Position numbers and translations under genes: made by a program. A DNA stretch of 64,000 nucleotides from Eikenella corrodens. Its GTDB lineage: Bacteria; Pseudomonadota; Gammaproteobacteria; Burkholderiales; Neisseriaceae. The DNA lies in assembly GCF_003990355.1 (NCBI RefSeq), contig NZ_CP034670.1:1984001-2048000 (forward strand), written 5' to 3'. Below are positions 8,117 to 16,996 of the stretch, one piece after another (the stretch's first letter is position 1; the number at the start of each line of letters is the position of its first letter). Below the pieces are notes generated by a model. It was given only the letters and a program-made list of their open reading frames with translations. It had not been told where the DNA came from and ran no database searches.

Positions 8117-8766
8117 TGCCACCCGCCGGCTCTGGCCAGCGCCGCCGCCGCGCAGGCAGCCAACTCGCGCATCCAATCCAGCGGCAAATCCGGCGTAAAG
8201 CGCGTTTCATCGGCATCGCCCGCCACCATCGCCGCCACGGTTTGCCCGTTCACGCGCCAGGGCAGCAGTAGAAAGCTCTCCAGCCCCCTGCCCTCCTGCG
8301 GCAGCGCCTTCATCAATGCGGGCGCAATACGGTTGCTGCACAGCGGTTCTTTCAGGGCAGACAAGGCAGCATGGGCGGCATGGTTTTCAGGTAGCCTGTA
8401 GCTGCCGGAAACCGCGCCTTTTTTCGGCGGCTCGGCCAACAGCCACACCCGGCCGGACGGCAGCGCGAAATCTTCCTGCCAGCCTGCCTCCGCCGCACGC
8501 AGCACCTGCAGCAGCGTATTGGCCGCCAGCAGGCGGCGCACAAAGCCGAGCATCCGGCTCAGCGTTTGGTGGTTGCTGTCGGCATCCTGCATGATTTGCG
8601 CCAACTGCCCGGCCATTTTGGCCGCCTTTTTCTGCTGCGCCAGCCATTGCGCCTGCGCAAACGACTGCACCCGCCCCTCGGCCGGGCGCACGCCCAAATC
8701 GGCGGCATGGTTCAACAGAAATTCCGGGTGCTCCTGCAAATAAGCCAATATTTTCTTTTCGTTCAT
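8113..8766 (-). CDS. DUF484 family protein
   Basis: 217 residues. The N-terminus (MNEKKILAYLQEHPEFLLNH) is the typical DUF484 opening, followed by a helical linker and a GAF-like domain. Function is not established; the family is usually found between dapF and xerC. Its ATG shares one base with the TGA of dapF, so it is translationally coupled. Two DUS-type words lie in the coding sequence. Confidence 0.88.
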   Translation of the reverse strand: MNEKKILAYLQEHPEFLLNHAADLGVRPAEGRVQSFAQAQWLAQQKKAAKMAGQLAQIMQDADSNHQTLSRMLGFVRRLLAANTLLQVLRAAEAGWQEDFALPSGRVWLLAEPPKKGAVSGSYRLPENHAAHAALSALKEPLCSNRIAPALMKALPQEGRGLESFLLLPWRVNGQTVAAMVAGDADETRFTPDLPLDWMRELAACAAAALARAGGWQ

Positions 8767-9614
8767 CAGTAAGTTACCGTTCCTTCAAACACCGTGGCCG
8801 CCGGCCCTGACATCAACACATGGTTATCCGCCGCCCACTCAATCTGCAAATCGCCGCCCGGCAGGCTCACGCACACCGCGCCCTGCCGCGCCAAAAGCCC
8901 CGCCCGCATGCCGGCCACCGCCGCCGCACACGCGCCCGTGCCGCAGGCCTGGGTTTCGCCCGTGCCGCGTTCAAACACGCGCAGCCGGATATGGTGCGCA
9001 TCCAGCACCTGCATAAAGCCCACGTTCACCCGCTCGGGAAACTGCGGATGCCGCTCCAGGCGCGCACTCCATTCAGCCACCGGCGCACGGCGTACATCGT
9101 CCACCACCAGCACGGCGTGCGGATTGCCCATATTCACACAGGAAAACCGCGCACTTGCGCCATCCAAATCAATCTCGTGCCACAAGGCATCGGATGCCTC
9201 TCCCGGCGCGGGCGCAAACGGAATATCCGTTGCCGCCAAACGCGGCTCGCCCATATCCACCGTAACCAGGCCGTTTCCCTGCAAATTCAACACAATCAGC
9301 CCTTTGGCCGTAGCCACCTTGATGCGGCGGTTTCGGCTCAGGCCTTTTTCGTGCACAAAACGGGCGAAACAGCGCGCGCCGTTGCCGCACTGCTCCACCT
9401 CGCTGCCGTCTGCATTGAAAATGCGGTAGCCGAACTCGGCTTCGGGCAGCGGCGGCGCTTCCACCAGCAACAGCTGGTCGAAACCGATGCCCCGGTGGCG
9501 GTCTGCCCATTCGGCAATCGGCGCGGTCGCCGGATCAAAATGCTGGCTGATGCCGTCGATAACCATAAAATCGTTGCCCAAACCGTGCATTTTGGTGAAT
9601 TTCAATACAGCCAT
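8766..9614 (-). CDS. dapF: Diaminopimelate epimerase
   Basis: Converts LL- to meso-diaminopimelate for lysine and peptidoglycan synthesis, cytoplasmic. 282 residues from MAVLKFTKMHGLGNDF; this start has GGAGG a few bases upstream, whereas an in-frame ATG 24 bases earlier has none. The two catalytic cysteines are in QCGNGARCFARF and TQACGTGACAAA. First gene of a three-gene operon, divergent from lgt across a region holding an inverted DUS pair near 9690-9725. Confidence 0.96.
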   Translation of the reverse strand: MAVLKFTKMHGLGNDFMVIDGISQHFDPATAPIAEWADRHRGIGFDQLLLVEAPPLPEAEFGYRIFNADGSEVEQCGNGARCFARFVHEKGLSRNRRIKVATAKGLIVLNLQGNGLVTVDMGEPRLAATDIPFAPAPGEASDALWHEIDLDGASARFSCVNMGNPHAVLVVDDVRRAPVAEWSARLERHPQFPERVNVGFMQVLDAHHIRLRVFERGTGETQACGTGACAAAVAGMRAGLLARQGAVCVSLPGGDLQIEWAADNHVLMSGPAATVFEGTVTY

Positions 9615-9861
9615 CACAGCCTCCGCTGGCGGTTTCAAAGCGGGCTATCATACCCAATCCCCGCCGCAAGTTAAAGCCGCGCTTCAACTTTCAGGTAGCC
9701 TTCCCCCATCAAGGCTACCTGAAACCCATCCTTCCCAACAAAACCGCAACACAACCCGGCAAAACCCAACCCAAACCGTGCTTTCTTTACGCCTCTGCCC
9801 GTTATCGGCCAATGGCCAGATGCGTTATAATGCGCCCTTTTGTTTCAGCCGCATTTTCCCT

Positions 9862-10737
9862 ATGTTGATCCATCCCGCTTTCAATCCCGTTATGCTCCAG
9901 CTCGGCCCGCTCGCCATCCGCTGGTATGCCGTCAGCTATCTCGTCGGCTTTGCCCTGTTTATGTGGCTCGGGCGGCGGCGCATCCGCCAAGGCAACAGCG
10001 TGTTCACCACGCAAACCCTAGACGACTTCCTCACCTGGGGCATCATCGGCGTGATTGTGGGCGGACGGCTGGGCTATGTGCTGTTTTACCAGCACGCCTA
10101 CTATTTGGCCAATCCGCTGGAAATTTTCAAAGTATGGCAGGGCGGCATGTCGTTTCACGGCGGCTTCCTCGGCGTGGTAACCGCCACCCTCCTGTTTGCC
10201 CGCAAACACAAAATCAACCCGGTTAAGCTGGCCGATTCCATCGCCCCGCTCACGCCCTTAGGCTTTGCCGCCGTGCGCCTGGGCGGCAACTTTGTAAACG
10301 GCGAGCTCTGGGGGCGCGTCACCCGGCCGGACGCCTTCTGGGCCATGGGCTTTCCCCACGCGCACAGCGAAGACTTAAAACTGGCCGCCGAGCAGCCGCA
10401 GCTGTGGGGCGCGATTTTCCAGCAATACGGCATGCTGCCGCGCCACCCCTCCCAGCTCTACCAATTTGCCCTGGAAGGCATTTTGCTGTTTGTGCTGCTG
10501 TGGTGGTTTTCCAAAAAACCGCGCCCCACCGGCCAGGTGGCCAGCCTGTTTCTGATCGGCTACGGCACCGCCCGCTTCATCGCCGAATTCGCCCGCGAGC
10601 CCGACGAATTCCTCGGCCTGCTCTATTTAAACTTTTCCATGGGCCAGTGGCTCAGCCTCCCCATGATCGCCTGCGGCCTGATCGGCTTCCTCTACTTTGG
10701 CCGGCGCAAGGCCAAATCGGCAGAGGGAAATGTTTGA
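9862..10737 (+). CDS. lgt: Prolipoprotein diacylglyceryl transferase
   Basis: Inner-membrane enzyme that adds diacylglycerol to the lipobox cysteine of prolipoproteins. 291 residues starting MLIHPAFNPVMLQLGPLAIR. Family motifs are GGRLGYVLFY, GGMSFHGGFLG (catalytic His/Gly region) and GNFVNGELWGR; several membrane segments follow. A TATAAT box lies about 30 bases before the start. Lipoproteins in this window (14482, 19467) are presumably substrates. An inverted DUS pair ends the gene. Confidence 0.97.
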   Translation: MLIHPAFNPVMLQLGPLAIRWYAVSYLVGFALFMWLGRRRIRQGNSVFTTQTLDDFLTWGIIGVIVGGRLGYVLFYQHAYYLANPLEIFKVWQGGMSFHGGFLGVVTATLLFARKHKINPVKLADSIAPLTPLGFAAVRLGGNFVNGELWGRVTRPDAFWAMGFPHAHSEDLKLAAEQPQLWGAIFQQYGMLPRHPSQLYQFALEGILLFVLLWWFSKKPRPTGQVASLFLIGYGTARFIAEFAREPDEFLGLLYLNFSMGQWLSLPMIACGLIGFLYFGRRKAKSAEGNV

Positions 10738-10757
10738 TATCATAACTTTGAGAACAA

Positions 10758-10792
10758 AAAGGCTACCTGAAACAGGGTTTTCAGGTAGCCTT
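10758..10792 (+). terminator. Inverted DUS pair after lgt
   Basis: AAGGCTACCTGAAA and TTTCAGGTAGCCTT form a 14-base stem around CAGGG, 20 bases after the lgt stop. Confidence 0.8.
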
Positions 10793-10835
10793 ATCTGTAG
10801 GAAATCGTCGCGTTACCACACACTCTGCACGCAGG

Positions 10836-11204
10836 CTACGCTAACTTTTGGTTTTGTAAAACCAGGTTGAGATCTCTCATAAATTCCTCTCTCTCTTCCT
10901 CATCGAAATCAGAAATGAGATTGTTAATATTATTCTTTCTTAGAATCTCCTTTATTTCTCTTAACCTTATCTTGTGACATGTATAATTTCTTCCTGCATG
11001 TACTATTATAGAAATAACGTACCACATTAAATGATCAATTGGCAATCTAAAGCAGCATTCAAAATTATAATCAACATAACCATATTCCGTTTCGTTATCC
11101 ACCCATTTATCTACTTTGCCAAGATGGAATTTGCTAGCACATGCATCAAAAGCGATTAACATGTAATCCTGCTTTAGCTCTATATAATTTCTACGTTCTT
11201 CCAT
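10836..11204 (-). CDS. Small AT-rich protein, possible immunity gene
   Basis: 122 residues, acidic and soluble, with cysteines in DACAS and FECCF; no family recognised. Base composition is much more AT-rich than neighbouring operons. It starts nine bases after the stop of the toxin-tip-like tail upstream, with AGGACAGG-like Shine-Dalgarno sequence. That tail-then-small-gene order is what polymorphic toxin tip and immunity pairs look like, but this is inference from layout. Confidence 0.6.
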   Translation of the reverse strand: MEERRNYIELKQDYMLIAFDACASKFHLGKVDKWVDNETEYGYVDYNFECCFRLPIDHLMWYVISIIVHAGRNYTCHKIRLREIKEILRKNNINNLISDFDEEEREEFMRDLNLVLQNQKLA

Positions 11205-11212
11205 GTCCTGTC

Positions 11213-11347
11213 CTATCTTTTAGGAATAATAAGCTGACTAGAGTTATCAAATATTTTAATATCAATATTTGGGTATCTTTGCTGAAACTGTTTTGCAACA
11301 TCGAAGCTGTAGAAATCAACCACGTTGTTTACACCACAGGTTGGGAA
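11213..11347 (-). pseudogene. C-terminal tail resembling a polymorphic-toxin tip, fused to transposase remains
   Basis: About 44 codons (FPTCGVNNVVDFYSFDVAKQ and on through FQQRYPNIDIKIFDN to IIPKR) continue in frame from the transposase fragment but do not belong to it: the transposase family normally ends shortly after FEVLQA, and composition turns AT-rich at the junction. The pattern QFxxRYPNIxIxxFDN recalls the end of deaminase-type toxin domains. Family assignment is weak. Confidence 0.35.
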
Positions 11348-11872
11348 TGAAGCCTGCAACACCTCGAACGGCGTATCGCCGTCCAGACTACCGTGCGGCT
11401 TCACCGTGTTATAGAAGTTCACAAATCGGCACAGCTCCTTTTGCCGGTGTTCCGAGCTGTCGAAACTCTGCTTTTCATGCCACATTTCCATAATTGTCCG
11501 GATTACCCTCTCGGCTTTACAGTTGGTCTGCAGTTCTCTTGAGAAATCGTCGATGGCGACAAACAGATAATCCCGCTTATCGGTGGTTTCCTGCCCTTTG
11601 AGTAGTGGCAGCCGTTTGGTATCGACGTGCACCATTTCGCCGGGATAGGATTTGTTGTAGCGTTTGCCTGCGTTTTCAGTTTTTCTTGAATACTACGTTC
11701 TACCTTGGCCAAACGTTTCATTCCATACTTTTCTTGTTTGAAACGGTTGTTGGTACTGGTTTGGGGTTTGAGCAGTCTGCCCCTTGCAGCTTTAAGTGCA
11801 CGGTAGATGGTGACGCGGCTGACTTGGTAGCAGCGGGCTGGTGTTTTTGTACATGTTCATGTCGGTATTCTC
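11348..11872 (-). pseudogene. Degenerate IS481/IS3-type transposase
   Basis: Remains of an rve (DDE) transposase. The N-terminal helix-turn-helix part is visible as VSRVTIYRALKAARGRLLKP, then a frameshift near 11640-11670, then GEMVHVDTKRLP and LFVAIDDFSREL. The central catalytic segment is missing: the text jumps from FSREL straight to QTNCKAERVIRTIMEMWH, which normally follows the second catalytic Asp. The C-terminal NFYNTVKPHGSLDGDTPFEV is intact. Frameshift plus internal deletion mean it is inactive. It separates the small gene at 10836 from the truncated DUF1697 gene. Confidence 0.75.
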
Positions 11873-11885
11873 CTGAAATACTGTA

Positions 11886-12377
11886 AACAACGCTACTGGT
11901 TTCTACAGCTTAGCCGAAATGGGTTTTGAACACCCCGTTTCCTATATCAACAGCGGCAATCTTTTCTTCAACAGCCAAGCGCCGGAACAGAAAATTAGAG
12001 AACTGCTAACCGCCCATTTCAACAACACCTACGACTTTCCTCTGCCTTTTGCCCTAATCCGCGCCGATATTTTGCAACAAGAAGCAGACAAACTGCCGGA
12101 CTGGTGGCAAGATGAAACCTCCTATCGGCGCAATGCTCTCTTTTATCTGCCGGAAGCAGACCGAGAGCAAATCAAAGCCGAAACACTTTCGTGGGTAGAT
12201 GAAAAAGAGCATTTGCATTTTGGCGAAACCTCCTTCTTTTACAGCAATCACAACCAAGCCGACTACCTGCGCTCGAACTACCATAAAAAACTGATAGGGT
12301 CTGCCTTCTACAAAAGCCTGACAATACGCAACGGCAGAACCTTCCAGAAAATTATCGAACTGGCGAATCAAGCATAA
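11886..12377 (+). pseudogene. DUF1697 protein, N-terminus lost
   Basis: The reading frame matches DUF1697 from the middle of its first domain onward (AEMGFEHPVSYINSGNLFF, then LRSNYHKKLIGSAFYKSLTI and RNGRTFQKI). Family members begin about 35 residues earlier with a YIALLRGINVGG-like segment, absent here because the upstream DNA is transposase debris. An ATG at 11919 is in frame but lies inside the conserved domain. Probably non-functional. Confidence 0.7.
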
Positions 12378-12450
12378 AGCAGCCATATTGGCCGGCGCAG
12401 CCCGTATAGTTAGAACGTACATTTTGTACACATGTGCTTTTCAGCTGCCT

Positions 12451-12487
12451 AAAAAGGCTACCTGAAACTTTTCAGGTAGCCTTTTTT
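12451..12487. terminator. Inverted DUS pair between convergent units
   Basis: AAAAAGGCTACCTGAAA and TTTCAGGTAGCCTTTTTT, with A and T runs on both sides, between the DUF1697 remnant and plsC. It can act in both directions. Confidence 0.85.
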
Positions 12488-12511
12488 CATTCTTGTAACA
12501 GTAAGCAGCAA

Positions 12512-13288
12512 TCAGCCCTTATCCTCTCCGTTCACGATCGCGCCAACAAAAGCTTCCGCCTTATCTTTGAGCAAAAAGCGGGCAGAGTCATCGGCAGCTT
12601 CTTCGGCATTCAGGGTGAACGGCTCGGAGCAGTCGGCGCGGACGATGATTTCGGGCATGGAGACGATGCGCCACAGCGCGGTGAGGAGGCTGGTATTGCC
12701 GGCATAAGCGGGAGCGGTGGTGCGGCGGCCGGCGAGGTCGCAATAGCGCAGCGCCACGGCCACGGCTGGCAGGCCGCTGTCTAGCGCGGATTGGAACAGC
12801 GCGGCTTTAAACGGCAGCAGCGCCACGCCGTCCGAGGCTTTGGCTTCGGGAAAGAACGACACGCTGTGCCCGGCCGTGAGCGAGCGCACGATGGCCTCGT
12901 TTACCGGCGCTACGTCGCTGCGGCTGTTGCGGTTGATGAACACCGCGCCGGTACGCGCCACCACCGCGCCCACCACCGGCCAGGAGCGGATTTCGCGCTT
13001 GGCGATGAATACGGTGGGATACATGGCCATCAGAATCATCGGGTCGAGCCAGGAAACGTGGTTCGCCGCGCCGAGGAACACGGGCGGGAAAGGCGGGTTG
13101 TTCGGATTGGCTTCGATACGGATGTGCAATACTTTCAACATACTGCGCGCCAAGCTCTGCATCACGTCTTTGCTGTGCCGGTTGTATTCGCGCAGGCGGA
13201 ACAGGCGATAGGCGGTGAGGAAAAACCAAAACAGCAGGTGCAGGATGCGGAAGAGGCGGGTGAAGACGGAGGTGGATGGTGTGTTCAT
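12512..13288 (-). CDS. plsC: 1-acyl-sn-glycerol-3-phosphate acyltransferase
   Basis: Makes phosphatidic acid from lysophosphatidic acid at the inner membrane. 258 residues: an N-terminal hydrophobic helix (LFRILHLLFWFFLTAYRLF), the catalytic box NHVSWLD (HX4D), FINRNS, and a substrate loop FFPEAKASDG in place of the commoner PEGT. It lies just downstream of mutM on the same strand, the same pairing as fpg-nlaA in Neisseria, so it probably corresponds to NlaA. Confidence 0.92.
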   Translation of the reverse strand: MNTPSTSVFTRLFRILHLLFWFFLTAYRLFRLREYNRHSKDVMQSLARSMLKVLHIRIEANPNNPPFPPVFLGAANHVSWLDPMILMAMYPTVFIAKREIRSWPVVGAVVARTGAVFINRNSRSDVAPVNEAIVRSLTAGHSVSFFPEAKASDGVALLPFKAALFQSALDSGLPAVAVALRYCDLAGRRTTAPAYAGNTSLLTALWRIVSMPEIIVRADCSEPFTLNAEEAADDSARFLLKDKAEAFVGAIVNGEDKG

Positions 13289-13358
13289 GTGTTTGTTTCG
13301 TTTATTGGTCGGATCTTATAAAGGCTACCTGAAAAACCAAAGGCTGCCGGAAACGGTC

Positions 13359-14180
13359 TCAACGCTGGCATTGCGGGCAGTAGAAACTGCTGCGCTGGCC
13401 GATGGTCTGCCGCGCAATCGGCGTGCCGCACTGGCGGCAGGGTTCGCCCTCGCGGCCATATACCTGATATTGCTGCTGGAAATAGCCGCTTTGCCCGTCG
13501 CTGTGTAGAAAATCGCGCAGGCTGCTGCCGCCTGCCTTCAAGGCACGCTGCAACACGCTGCGGATTTCCGCCACTAGGCGGCGGCACTCTTCGGCGGATA
13601 CGCGGTCAGCGCGGCGGGTGGGCAGGATGCCGGCGGCAAACAGCGCCTCGTTGGCATAAATATTGCCCACGCCCACCACGATTTTGTTATCCATCAGCGC
13701 AGTTTTGACGGCGCTTTTGCGGCGCGAGAACGCGGTTTTCAGGTAGCCTGCGGTAAATTCGTCCTGCAGCGGCTCGGGGCCCAGATGCTGCAACAGCGGG
13801 TGCTGCTCCGCCGGCCCGGCAAACCACAGCACCGCGCCGAAGCGGCGCGGGTCGCGCAGGCGCAGCACGGTTTGGTCGTCGGTAATGATGTCGAGGTGGT
13901 CGTGCTTTTCCGGCGGCGGCGCGCTGCCGTCGGGATACACGCGCAGGCTGCCGGACATGCCCAAATGCAGCAGCATCACACCGTGGGCAAATTCAAACAG
14001 CAAATACTTGGCGCGGCGGCGGATATGCACGATGCGGCTGCCGACCAGCTGCCGCGCCAAATCCGGCGGCACCGGCCAGCGCAATTTCGGCTGGCGCACC
14101 ACCACCCCGGCCACGGTTTTGCCCTGCATATAGGGCTGGATGCCGCGGCGGGTGGTTTCAACTTCGGGCAATTCGGGCAT
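13359..14180 (-). CDS. mutM: Formamidopyrimidine-DNA glycosylase
   Basis: Base-excision repair enzyme removing 8-oxoguanine and formamidopyrimidines (also called fpg). 273 residues. The N-terminal catalytic proline and glutamate are in MPELPEVETTRRGI, the conserved lysine follows in the MQGKTV region, the H2TH domain contains GVGNIYANEALF, and the zinc finger CRQCG...CPQCQR closes the protein. Upstream of plsC with a 70-base gap holding one DUS. Divergent intergenic DNA upstream contains several DUS and a Correia-type repeat. Confidence 0.97.
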   Translation of the reverse strand: MPELPEVETTRRGIQPYMQGKTVAGVVVRQPKLRWPVPPDLARQLVGSRIVHIRRRAKYLLFEFAHGVMLLHLGMSGSLRVYPDGSAPPPEKHDHLDIITDDQTVLRLRDPRRFGAVLWFAGPAEQHPLLQHLGPEPLQDEFTAGYLKTAFSRRKSAVKTALMDNKIVVGVGNIYANEALFAAGILPTRRADRVSAEECRRLVAEIRSVLQRALKAGGSSLRDFLHSDGQSGYFQQQYQVYGREGEPCRQCGTPIARQTIGQRSSFYCPQCQR

Positions 14181-14345
14181 GAAAATTCGGGTTGGAAATA
14201 AACAAAGCGGGAAGTTTAGACCGTTTGCACGGTTTAGGCTACCTGAAAACCGATTTTCAGGCCGCCCCCGCGCAACTCAGCACAAATGCCGCCCCACTGT
14301 TTTTCAGGTAGCCCCTTTCACACAAGAAGGCTACCTGAACACGCA

Positions 14346-14450
14346 AATAGTGGATTAACAAAAATCAGGACAAGCCTGCGAGCCGCAGACAGTACAGATA
14401 ATAAGGCAAGGCGAGGCAACGCTGTACTGGTTTAAATTGAATTCACCATA
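14346..14450 (+). mobile_element. Correia-type repeat, copy c
   Basis: 105 bases, ends AATAGTGGATTAACAAAAAT and TTTAAATTGAATTCACCATA. Both termini carry one substitution from TATAG, so this copy is slightly decayed. It sits between mutM and a lipoprotein gene. Confidence 0.8.
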
Positions 14451-14481
14451 AAGAGTTTGCATGAAACCCAATCGCGGCAGG

Positions 14482-15144
14482 CTATTGCTGCCCCGCCTGC
14501 TGTTTGGCGGCCTCCTGCCGCTGCCATTTGGCGCGGTGTTCCGGCTCGTAGGCGAGGTTCATGATAACGATTCCGGCCTTGCCGTTGTTGACACTCTTAG
14601 TCATCGCAAAAGCCAGCAGGCTACCGCGCTTAAACTGCTGTATACCGTTTTCGGCCAAAAACTTTTCCCGCTCTTCGGCCGTAATAAACATGCCGCTGTT
14701 GAGCATGGCAAATTCCTCCGCGCTCAGGTGCGGATAGGGTGCAAACCCGGCAGCTTCCAAATCTTTCACCAAGGTTGCCACTTCATTATCCGTGCGCGCC
14801 AAAATCATCATTTGCAGCAGCTTGCTCTCGCCGTCGAACGCAAATATGCGCAACGGAAAGCCGTTCTGAACATTGCTCTGATACACTTCCACCGCACCGG
14901 ATTCGCTGCCGAGCCTCCGGTTGCCGAAAATGATCTCGCCATCCTCCATCTTCACCGCATCGGAATACAACGCCCGTATCTGATCCACCGTGGTTTTGCC
15001 CACTTCCACGCTTTGCAAAACAGGCGCAGCGGCAGCGGCAGCGGCCTGGCTGGCAGCCTCGCCATCATGGCGGCCTACATCCACACGGCAGGCACACAAG
15101 GCTGCCAGCAGCAGCGGTAGAAGGACTTTAGCATAAACAGACAT
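14482..15144 (-). CDS. Predicted lipoprotein, unknown function
   Basis: 220 residues. The N-terminus MSVYAKVLLPLLLAALCACR is a lipoprotein signal; LCAC fits the lipobox, giving a mature Cys at residue 20. AAGGAAG lies upstream of this ATG, which decides it over an in-frame start 78 bases earlier. After an Ala-rich linker, VEVGKTTVDQIRALY resembles the opening of SmpA/OmlA-like small domains, but I cannot assign it firmly. No partner gene is evident. Confidence 0.72.
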   Translation of the reverse strand: MSVYAKVLLPLLLAALCACRVDVGRHDGEAASQAAAAAAAPVLQSVEVGKTTVDQIRALYSDAVKMEDGEIIFGNRRLGSESGAVEVYQSNVQNGFPLRIFAFDGESKLLQMMILARTDNEVATLVKDLEAAGFAPYPHLSAEEFAMLNSGMFITAEEREKFLAENGIQQFKRGSLLAFAMTKSVNNGKAGIVIMNLAYEPEHRAKWQRQEAAKQQAGQQ

Positions 15145-15454
15145 CTCAACTTCCTTAAACAAGATTGCAGGGAGGCAGCAGAGTACAAGAGAAAGACAAA
15201 CTGGACAATGTTTAATCAACAAGAGAGGCTACCTGAAGCGCCGCGATATTTTTCAGGTAGCCTTTGAGTGCGCAAGAGGCTACCTGAAAAATCGTCTTAA
15301 TCACTCAACTCAAATCTTTTTCATCTTGATTAACCCAACTTCACACAAACCATTGCCGGAATTTTTCAGGTAGCCTTTATCCACAGCACAGACAGACCAG
15401 TCATTGCCATATTTTTCTTTCTCTTACGGCCATTTGGGCAAATGCTGCCAAAAC
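15145..15454. other. Intergenic, DUS-rich
   Basis: Divergent region between the lipoprotein and rarD. It holds at least four DUS copies, near 15227, 15250, 15279 and 15366, and no open frame that looks coding. Confidence 0.5.
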
Positions 15455-15483
15455 GTGCCAAGCGGCGAGAAGACGTTTATAAT
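15455..15483 (+). promoter_or_regulatory. Candidate promoter of rarD
   Basis: A perfect TATAAT box lies 31 bases before the rarD start. The -35 match at 17 bases (GTGCCA) is weak. Confidence 0.4.
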
Positions 15484-15514
15484 GTTAACTATCTTTAATT
15501 CCGAAAGGCTGTAT

Positions 15515-16417
15515 ATGTCGAAAATGGCCAAGGGGATTATTGCGGCCGTGGTCTCCAATATTCTGTTCGGCTCGCTGTTTATGTTCGGCCCGTGGATGCG
15601 GCCGATGAGCGGCACGGATGTGTTTGCCTGGCGCATTGTGGGCACGTTTGCCTGTGCGCTCTCCATGATGCTGCTCACGTCGGCCAAACACGATGCGGCC
15701 AAATTCCTGCACGAAATCGGCGGCAATGTGCGCCGCTGGGCGCTGGTGCTGCTGCCCGCGCCGATTATGATCGGGCAGATTTGGCTTTATATGTGGGCGC
15801 CGGTAAACGGCAAGGGCGTGGATGTATCGATGGGCTACTTCCTGTTTCCGCTTGCGATGATGTTGGGCGGGGTGATGGTGTTCCGCGAGCGGCTCGATCG
15901 GCTGCAGCTGGTTGCCGTGCTGCTGGCTTCGGCGGCGGTGGCGCTGGAAATCTGGAACAGCGGCACGTTTTCCTGGGTAACCATTGCCGTGTTCGCCACC
16001 TTCCCGATTTATTACATCATGCGCCGCTGGCAGGGCGTACCGCCGCTGCTCGGGCTCTTGCTGGATTTGATTTTGGCGCTGCCTTTTGTGGTTGGGTATC
16101 TGGTGATGTATTCGCCCAGCCCGGCCATGATCGAGGCCAAACCGATTCTGCTGTTGTTTGCCGTGCTCTTGGGGCTCAACGGCGCGGTATCGATGCAGGT
16201 TAACCTCACGGCCAACGAGCTTTTACCGGTGGTGCTGTTCGGTATGCTGAGCTATCTGGAGCCGGCGCTGCTGTTTCTGCTTTCGGTGTTTGTGCTGGGC
16301 GAACATTTAGATTGGGTGGCCATGGTGAGCCACAGTTTGATTTGGGCGAGCATCATCGTGATGCTGTATCACGGCATCCAAACCATGCGCCGCGAAAAGG
16401 CAGAACAGGCTGCCTGA
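15515..16417 (+). CDS. rarD: RarD-type EamA/DMT transporter
   Basis: Inner-membrane carrier of 300 residues with about ten hydrophobic helices. MAKGIIAAVVSNILFGSLFM, GTDVFAWRIV and the C-terminal LSYLEPALLFLLSVFVLGE are characteristic of the RarD branch of the drug/metabolite superfamily; substrate unknown. The start MSKMAKG has GAAAGG seven to eight bases upstream. The stop TGA is supplied by an uptake-sequence variant, AGGCTGCCTGAA, so the protein ends EQAA. Confidence 0.85.
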   Translation: MSKMAKGIIAAVVSNILFGSLFMFGPWMRPMSGTDVFAWRIVGTFACALSMMLLTSAKHDAAKFLHEIGGNVRRWALVLLPAPIMIGQIWLYMWAPVNGKGVDVSMGYFLFPLAMMLGGVMVFRERLDRLQLVAVLLASAAVALEIWNSGTFSWVTIAVFATFPIYYIMRRWQGVPPLLGLLLDLILALPFVVGYLVMYSPSPAMIEAKPILLLFAVLLGLNGAVSMQVNLTANELLPVVLFGMLSYLEPALLFLLSVFVLGEHLDWVAMVSHSLIWASIIVMLYHGIQTMRREKAEQAA

Positions 16418-16444
16418 AATTATCTGCTTCAATCAAATGAAAAC

Positions 16445-16476
16445 CGGGCTTCCTAAACGGAAGCCTGTTCTTTTTC
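16445..16476 (+). terminator. Terminator after rarD
   Basis: GGCTTCC/GGAAGCC stem with a TAAAC loop, followed by TGTTCTTTTT. Confidence 0.8.
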
Positions 16477-16561
16477 AGGCAAAAACGGCCTGGGCAGATG
16501 TGTTATAATCGCGCGTTAGGTTTCAGGTAGCCTGAAGCCCTCCGTTTTAGCACACACCCTA

Positions 16562-16927
16562 ATGATTACCGTAGAAATCCGTTTCAACCGCATCTCTATT
16601 CGCCACAACGGCATCGTGGTGGAACATCGCGGCACATTCAGCAACAGCCGTATCATCGTTGCATCTTTTCAGCAGCTTGTGAACGACTTACAGGCAGCCC
16701 TAAAACAAGCTGCCGACAAAAAAATCTACACTCCGCCAAGCAAATGGGCGAGGCGCCTGCTCTCTACCCCCGTTTGTATCGACGTACGCGAAGAACTGGC
16801 AGACGGCTTAACGCAAGTCGAAGCCAAATGCCTATACGACTGCCTGCTGCATCTGAACGCCATCGCCATGAAAGATCAAAACTGCATCCTGTATCAAGGG
16901 CAACCTTGGGCAAAGATAAACGGATAA
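16562..16927 (+). CDS. Conserved-looking hypothetical protein upstream of gyrB
   Basis: 121 residues, mixed charge, no signal or membrane segment; opens MITVEIRFNRISIRHNGIVV. I do not recognise the family. A TATAAT box lies about 55 bases upstream and a DUS between it and the start. It precedes gyrB by 69 bases on the same strand with no terminator between, so the two may share a transcript. Confidence 0.6.
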   Translation: MITVEIRFNRISIRHNGIVVEHRGTFSNSRIIVASFQQLVNDLQAALKQAADKKIYTPPSKWARRLLSTPVCIDVREELADGLTQVEAKCLYDCLLHLNAIAMKDQNCILYQGQPWAKING

Positions 16928-16996
16928 CCCGTTGCAATTTCGTTGAAACCACGTTTTCAGGTAGCCTCAACTCATTCTCATCACAGCAAAACAACC

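Noticed and set aside
16562..16927. Gene upstream of gyrB as a toxin-antitoxin component
   Set aside because: No partner gene and no recognisable domain; left as hypothetical.
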